A DNA stretch of 64,000 nucleotides from Prauserella halophila (GTDB lineage Bacteria; Actinomycetota; Actinomycetes; Mycobacteriales; Pseudonocardiaceae), in NCBI RefSeq assembly GCF_024171895.1, contig NZ_JAMTCQ010000013.1, forward strand, positions 124,001 to 188,000. The letters run 5' to 3'. Position numbers and translations under genes: made by a program. Numbering within the stretch: position 1 is the first letter of the stretch; each line of letters starts with the position of its first letter. Below the pieces are notes generated by a model. That model did no database searches. It saw only the letters and a list, made by a program, of their open reading frames with translations, and had not been told where the DNA came from. Below are positions 61,065 to 64,000 of the stretch, piece by piece.

Positions 61065-61204
61065 CGCGCGCCGAAGGCGCGCGTGGTCCGAGGTCTCGCG
61101 GGAGGACCCGACGGACGGCCAGTTAGCGGCGATGCGTGCCGTTTGCCGGCCGACGTGTGCCTCCTTGAGGACCTCGGCGTCCGTATCGTCGAGCTCGCGA
61201 GGAG
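61065..61204 (+). promoter_or_regulatory. Riboswitch expression platform before metE
   Basis: Hairpin CGCGCGCC-GAA-GGCGCGCG (61065-61083) follows the aptamer. CTCCT at 61161-61165 can pair with AGGAG at 61200-61204, which is the metE ribosome site. No U-tract follows either hairpin, so control by hiding the ribosome site is more likely than transcription termination. Confidence 0.5.
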
Positions 61205-61207
61205 AGA

Positions 61208-63496
61208 GTGTTGACAAGCACCATCGGATCCACCGTCCTGGGGTATCCCCGTATCGGCCCTAACCGGGAACTTAAACGTGCCCTGGAGAGTTACTGGTCC
61301 GGCTCGTCCGACGAAGCCGAACTGCGTGACGTGGCACGGCAATTGCGCGTCGGCTCGTGGACCGTGCTGCGGGATTCCGGGCTCGACTCGATTCCTGGTA
61401 ACACGTTCTCCTACTACGACCAGGTTCTCGACACCGCAGTCACGGTGGGCGCAGTTCCGCAGCGCTACCGCGAGCTGGGTCTGGACTCGCTGGACACCTA
61501 TTTCGCCATGGCCCGTGGTGTCGAGTCGACCCCGCCGCTGGAAATGACCAAGTGGTTCGACACGAACTATCACTACCTTGTTCCAGAGATCGGCCCCGAC
61601 ACGACATTCGTCCTGTCGGATCGGACACCGGTCGATCAATTCCGCGAGGCCGCGGCACTCGGCATCACGACTCGGCCAGTGCTGGTGGGACCGCTGACGT
61701 TCCTGCTGCTATCCAAATCAGACGGCAATGCACCCGAGGCGTTCCGTCCGCTGGACAGGATCGACGACCTCGTCGGCGTCTACGCCGACCTGCTCGCCGA
61801 GCTCCGGCGAGCGGGAGTGGAGTGGGTGCAGCTCGACGAGCCCGCTTTCGCCGCCGACCGCACTCCGGCCGAACTGGAGGCGCTGCGTGAGGCGTACCGC
61901 CGCCTTGGCAGTCTGACCGAACGGCCGAAGCTGTTGGTCGCGGGTTACTTCGGCGACCTCGGCGATGCGCTGGGCGTTCTGGCCTCCTCCCCCATCGACG
62001 GGCTCGCAGTCGACCTCGTCACCGACCCCGCCGCCGCAATCTCGCTGCCGACACAGACGGGAATGCAGGACAAGACCCTGGTGGCAGGGCTGGTCGACGG
62101 ACGGAACATCTGGCGCACCGACCTCGACAAGGCGCTGACCACGGCGACGACCTTACTTGGCAGCGCCGGTGAGCTCGCCGTGGGCACTTCGTGCTCGCTG
62201 CTGCACGTGCCCTACGACGTCGAACCGGAGGACATCGATCCTCAGATCAAGTCGTGGCTGGCGTTCGCCGCTCAGAAGGTGCACGAAGTGGTCACACTGG
62301 GTAAGGCCCTGCGGAAAGGACGAGGCGCGGTGGCCACCGACCTCGACGTCGCACGCGCGGCGATCACCGATCGCGCCAGCGCAGACCGCGCGCGCGATTC
62401 CCACGTGCGCGTACGCGTGGAGGCGCTACGCCCGGAGGACGCCCGCCGCGCCGACTACCCGGTGCGCCGCGACGCCCAGGCCACGACACTGGGGCTGCCA
62501 CCGTTGCCGACGACGACGATCGGGTCATTTCCCCAGACCACCGACGTCCGCAAGGCGCGTGCACAGCTACGGAACGGCAGCATCGACGAAACCATCTACC
62601 GCCAGCGGATGCGCGAGGAGATCGAACGGGTGATCCGCCTGCAGGAGGATCTCGGCCTGGACGTACTCGTCCACGGCGAACCCGAGCGCAACGACATGGT
62701 TCAGTACTTCTCCGAGTACTTGGAGGGGTTCACCTCCACCCACAACGGCTGGGTCCAGTCATATGGATCCCGGTGCGTCCGCCCACCCATCCTGTTCGGC
62801 GACGTCTCACGGCCACGGCCGATGACAGTCGACTGGGCGACCTATGCCCAGAGCCTCACGTCGCAACCGGTCAAAGGGATGCTCACCGGCCCCGTCACCA
62901 TTTTGGCGTGGTCGTTCGTCCGCGACGACCAGCCGCTCGTCGACACGGCCAAGCAAGTCGCCCTCGCGATCCGCGACGAAGTGCACGACCTCGAAACGGC
63001 CGGAATCAGGATCGTACAGGTCGATGAACCGGCGCTGCGGGAGCTACTGCCGCTGCGCGCGGTTCAGCACAAGGAGTACCTGAACTGGGCCGTCGAGTCA
63101 TTCCGGCTCGCGACCTCCAGCGCCGCCGACACCACCCAGATCCACACGCACCTGTGCTACTCGGAGTTCGGCGACGTCATCGACGCGATCGTGGCACTCG
63201 ACGCCGACGTCACCAGCATCGAAGCGGCCCGTTCGCGGATGGAGGTACTCGACGACCTCAACGACGTCGGCTACACCAAGGGCGTCGGACCGGGGGTCTA
63301 CGACATCCACTCTCCCCGAGTTCCCCAGAGCGCCGAAATCACCCACCTTCTCCAAGCCGCGTTACAGGCCGTTCCGGCCGAACGACTGTGGGTCAACCCC
63401 GACTGCGGCCTCAAGACACGCAGCTACGCGGAAGTCGAACAGGCACTACGAAACATGATCGCCGCCACTGCACAAACGCGCGCCAGGCTAAACTGA
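61208..63496 (+). CDS. metE: Cobalamin-independent methionine synthase
   Basis: 762 residues, standard length. The N-terminal part starts [20 protein letters not shown]; the C-terminal catalytic half has [33 protein letters not shown], the zinc ligands in [12 protein letters not shown] (His, Cys), ASP/GLU in [10 protein letters not shown] and Cys in [11 protein letters not shown]. Transfers the methyl of methyl-tetrahydrofolate (polyglutamate) to homocysteine. GTG start at 61208 after AGGAGAGA; TTG at the next codon is an alternative. Controlled by the upstream cobalamin riboswitch. Confidence 0.95.
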   Translation: MLTSTIGSTVLGYPRIGPNRELKRALESYWSGSSDEAELRDVARQLRVGSWTVLRDSGLDSIPGNTFSYYDQVLDTAVTVGAVPQRYRELGLDSLDTYFAMARGVESTPPLEMTKWFDTNYHYLVPEIGPDTTFVLSDRTPVDQFREAAALGITTRPVLVGPLTFLLLSKSDGNAPEAFRPLDRIDDLVGVYADLLAELRRAGVEWVQLDEPAFAADRTPAELEALREAYRRLGSLTERPKLLVAGYFGDLGDALGVLASSPIDGLAVDLVTDPAAAISLPTQTGMQDKTLVAGLVDGRNIWRTDLDKALTTATTLLGSAGELAVGTSCSLLHVPYDVEPEDIDPQIKSWLAFAAQKVHEVVTLGKALRKGRGAVATDLDVARAAITDRASADRARDSHVRVRVEALRPEDARRADYPVRRDAQATTLGLPPLPTTTIGSFPQTTDVRKARAQLRNGSIDETIYRQRMREEIERVIRLQEDLGLDVLVHGEPERNDMVQYFSEYLEGFTSTHNGWVQSYGSRCVRPPILFGDVSRPRPMTVDWATYAQSLTSQPVKGMLTGPVTILAWSFVRDDQPLVDTAKQVALAIRDEVHDLETAGIRIVQVDEPALRELLPLRAVQHKEYLNWAVESFRLATSSAADTTQIHTHLCYSEFGDVIDAIVALDADVTSIEAARSRMEVLDDLNDVGYTKGVGPGVYDIHSPRVPQSAEITHLLQAALQAVPAERLWVNPDCGLKTRSYAEVEQALRNMIAATAQTRARLN

Positions 63497-63504
63497 CCAG
63501 CCGC

Positions 63505-63541
63505 GGGGGTGGGCCGACGCTCCGCTCGGCGGCCCACCCCC
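63505..63541 (+). terminator. Hairpin terminator after metE
   Basis: Perfect 12-bp arms GGGGGTGGGCCG with a 13-base loop, 9 bases after the stop. Confidence 0.78.
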
Positions 63542-63635
63542 ACTCCGGCGTGCCGCCCGGCCCTGCGAAATTGATTCACAGATTCACGGATGTCGAAAAC
63601 CCGTCAATCCCACCAAACCCACGTTCCGAGTACCT

Positions 63636-63673
63636 GACCGCAGCGCGCGGCTTCGAAGCCGCGCGCTGCGGTC
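63636..63673. terminator. 38-bp perfect palindrome, probable terminator
   Basis: Arms GACCGCAGCGCGCGGCTT with no spacer around TTCGAA. It lies at the end of the decayed methyltransferase on the minus strand and probably was its terminator, or arrived by rearrangement, since it now falls inside the residual frame. Confidence 0.6.
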
Positions 63674-64000
63674 AGCCAGCGAGGTTCGCACAACCGCGCG
63701 CACCGCTGCTTCCGTCGAGTACAGGAGTACGGCCTCACCGACGACAAGGTGAGGACCCGGAGCGACCGCGATTGTGGCGAACCAATCCGTGTCCAGAACC
63801 GACCCCGAGAATCGGGACACGGTCGGTGTCGTCGAAGAACCTTCGACGCAACGCGATCGCGTCAGGCAGGGCAAGGTCGAACCGACTCGCCCGGCCATTA
63901 TCCACCAGGTGGGAACGCGTAGTTGGCCCAGCACCGGGCGCGACCTCCCAGCGTCCCGCGCCCTGCCCTACAGCGGTATCGACAATGTCTCCTGCACCAC
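63674..64000 (-). pseudogene. SAM-dependent methyltransferase remnant (leucine carboxyl methyltransferase/TcmP-like), continues past right edge
   Basis: Minus-strand reading gives VDNGRASRFDLALPDAIALR and RRFFDDTDR in one frame, then GSVLDTDWFATIAVAPGP and VVGEAVLLYSTEAAVRAVVR in another. The family text is continuous (the usual order is VDNGR...DLPEVI.LRR.F..DTDR...GSVLDTDWF...VAEAVLMYF). A two-base deletion near 63812 explains the frame change. The SAM-binding ED/GCGLDTR region expected before VDNGR reads imperfectly (VAPGAGPTTRSH). The C-terminal third is lost. Non-functional. Confidence 0.68.

Noticed and set aside
1-64000. tRNA or rRNA genes
   Set aside because: No cloverleaf or rRNA core motifs were recognised on reading; a covariance scan would be needed to exclude them fully.

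Overview
High-GC actinobacterial chromosome (a Pseudonocardiaceae-like actinomycete is the best guess; genus not resolvable). The support is the strong GC bias at third codon positions, GTG and TTG starts, PucR, IclR, PadR and GntR regulators beside catabolic operons, a DUF222/13E12-type HNH gene, DesK/NarL-type two-component pairs and a cobalamin riboswitch before metE. The window is mostly accessory catabolism: transport, CoA activation, aromatic ring attack, lactam/amide opening and acid-sugar chemistry. Each pathway has its own regulator, and convergent units are separated by clear hairpins.

Layout. 1-7.1 kb: PucR-type regulator (cut by the left edge) diverging from an acyl-CoA ligase and a complete Liv/HAAT ABC transporter, probably for aromatic or short organic acids. 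7.1-11.3 kb: YigZ protein; AraC regulator diverging from a flavin reductase/HpaB pair. 11.4-19.8 kb: Mo-hydroxylase large subunit, biotin carboxylase, biotin carrier, PxpC and PxpB, with a PucR regulator and PxpA running the other way; together these hold every domain type of urea carboxylase. 19.9-25.1 kb: slipin, ABC exporter with histidine kinase and response regulator, SpoU methyltransferase. 25.5-29.2 kb: insertion-sequence hotspot. An intact IS3-family element with 5-bp target duplications splits a DUF222-HNH gene, followed by remnants of IS256-type and IS5-type transposases. 29.3-37.8 kb: amidohydrolase, zinc alcohol dehydrogenase, beta-propeller protein, double-domain Lrp regulator, M20 hydrolase with MFS carrier, lactate 2-monooxygenase-like enzyme. 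38-39.7 kb: ArsR-like regulator and MFS exporter behind a twin operator. 39.8-44.6 kb: PadR-controlled vanillate demethylase (vanA, vanB) with an aromatic-acid carrier. 44.6-48.5 kb: S4 protein; catA-catB-catC with a divergent IclR regulator and a six-copy tandem repeat between them. 48.7-50.8 kb: acyl-CoA dehydrogenase and CitE-like lyase. 51-55.2 kb: GntR regulator, ADP-ribosylglycohydrolase, NCS1 permease and PfkB kinase, resembling the poorly characterised E. coli yegTUV/yegW set. 55.2-60.4 kb: integrase and SDR remnants, enolase-superfamily enzyme, D-aminoacylase-like hydrolase, MFS carrier and a GntR/FCD regulator. 60.8-63.5 kb: cobalamin riboswitch and metE. The right edge holds a decayed SAM methyltransferase.

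How the genes work together: vanillate demethylation (Van) and catechol ortho-cleavage (Cat) are recognisable steps of lower aromatic funnels. Protocatechuate cleavage, benzoate dioxygenase and homoprotocatechuate meta-cleavage genes are absent here and must lie elsewhere if those routes run. The most novel-looking units are the biotin carboxylase/Pxp/Mo-hydroxylase cluster, the yegTUVW-like cassette and the catA/iclR repeat array. All calls come from reading the sequence by eye; no database search was possible.
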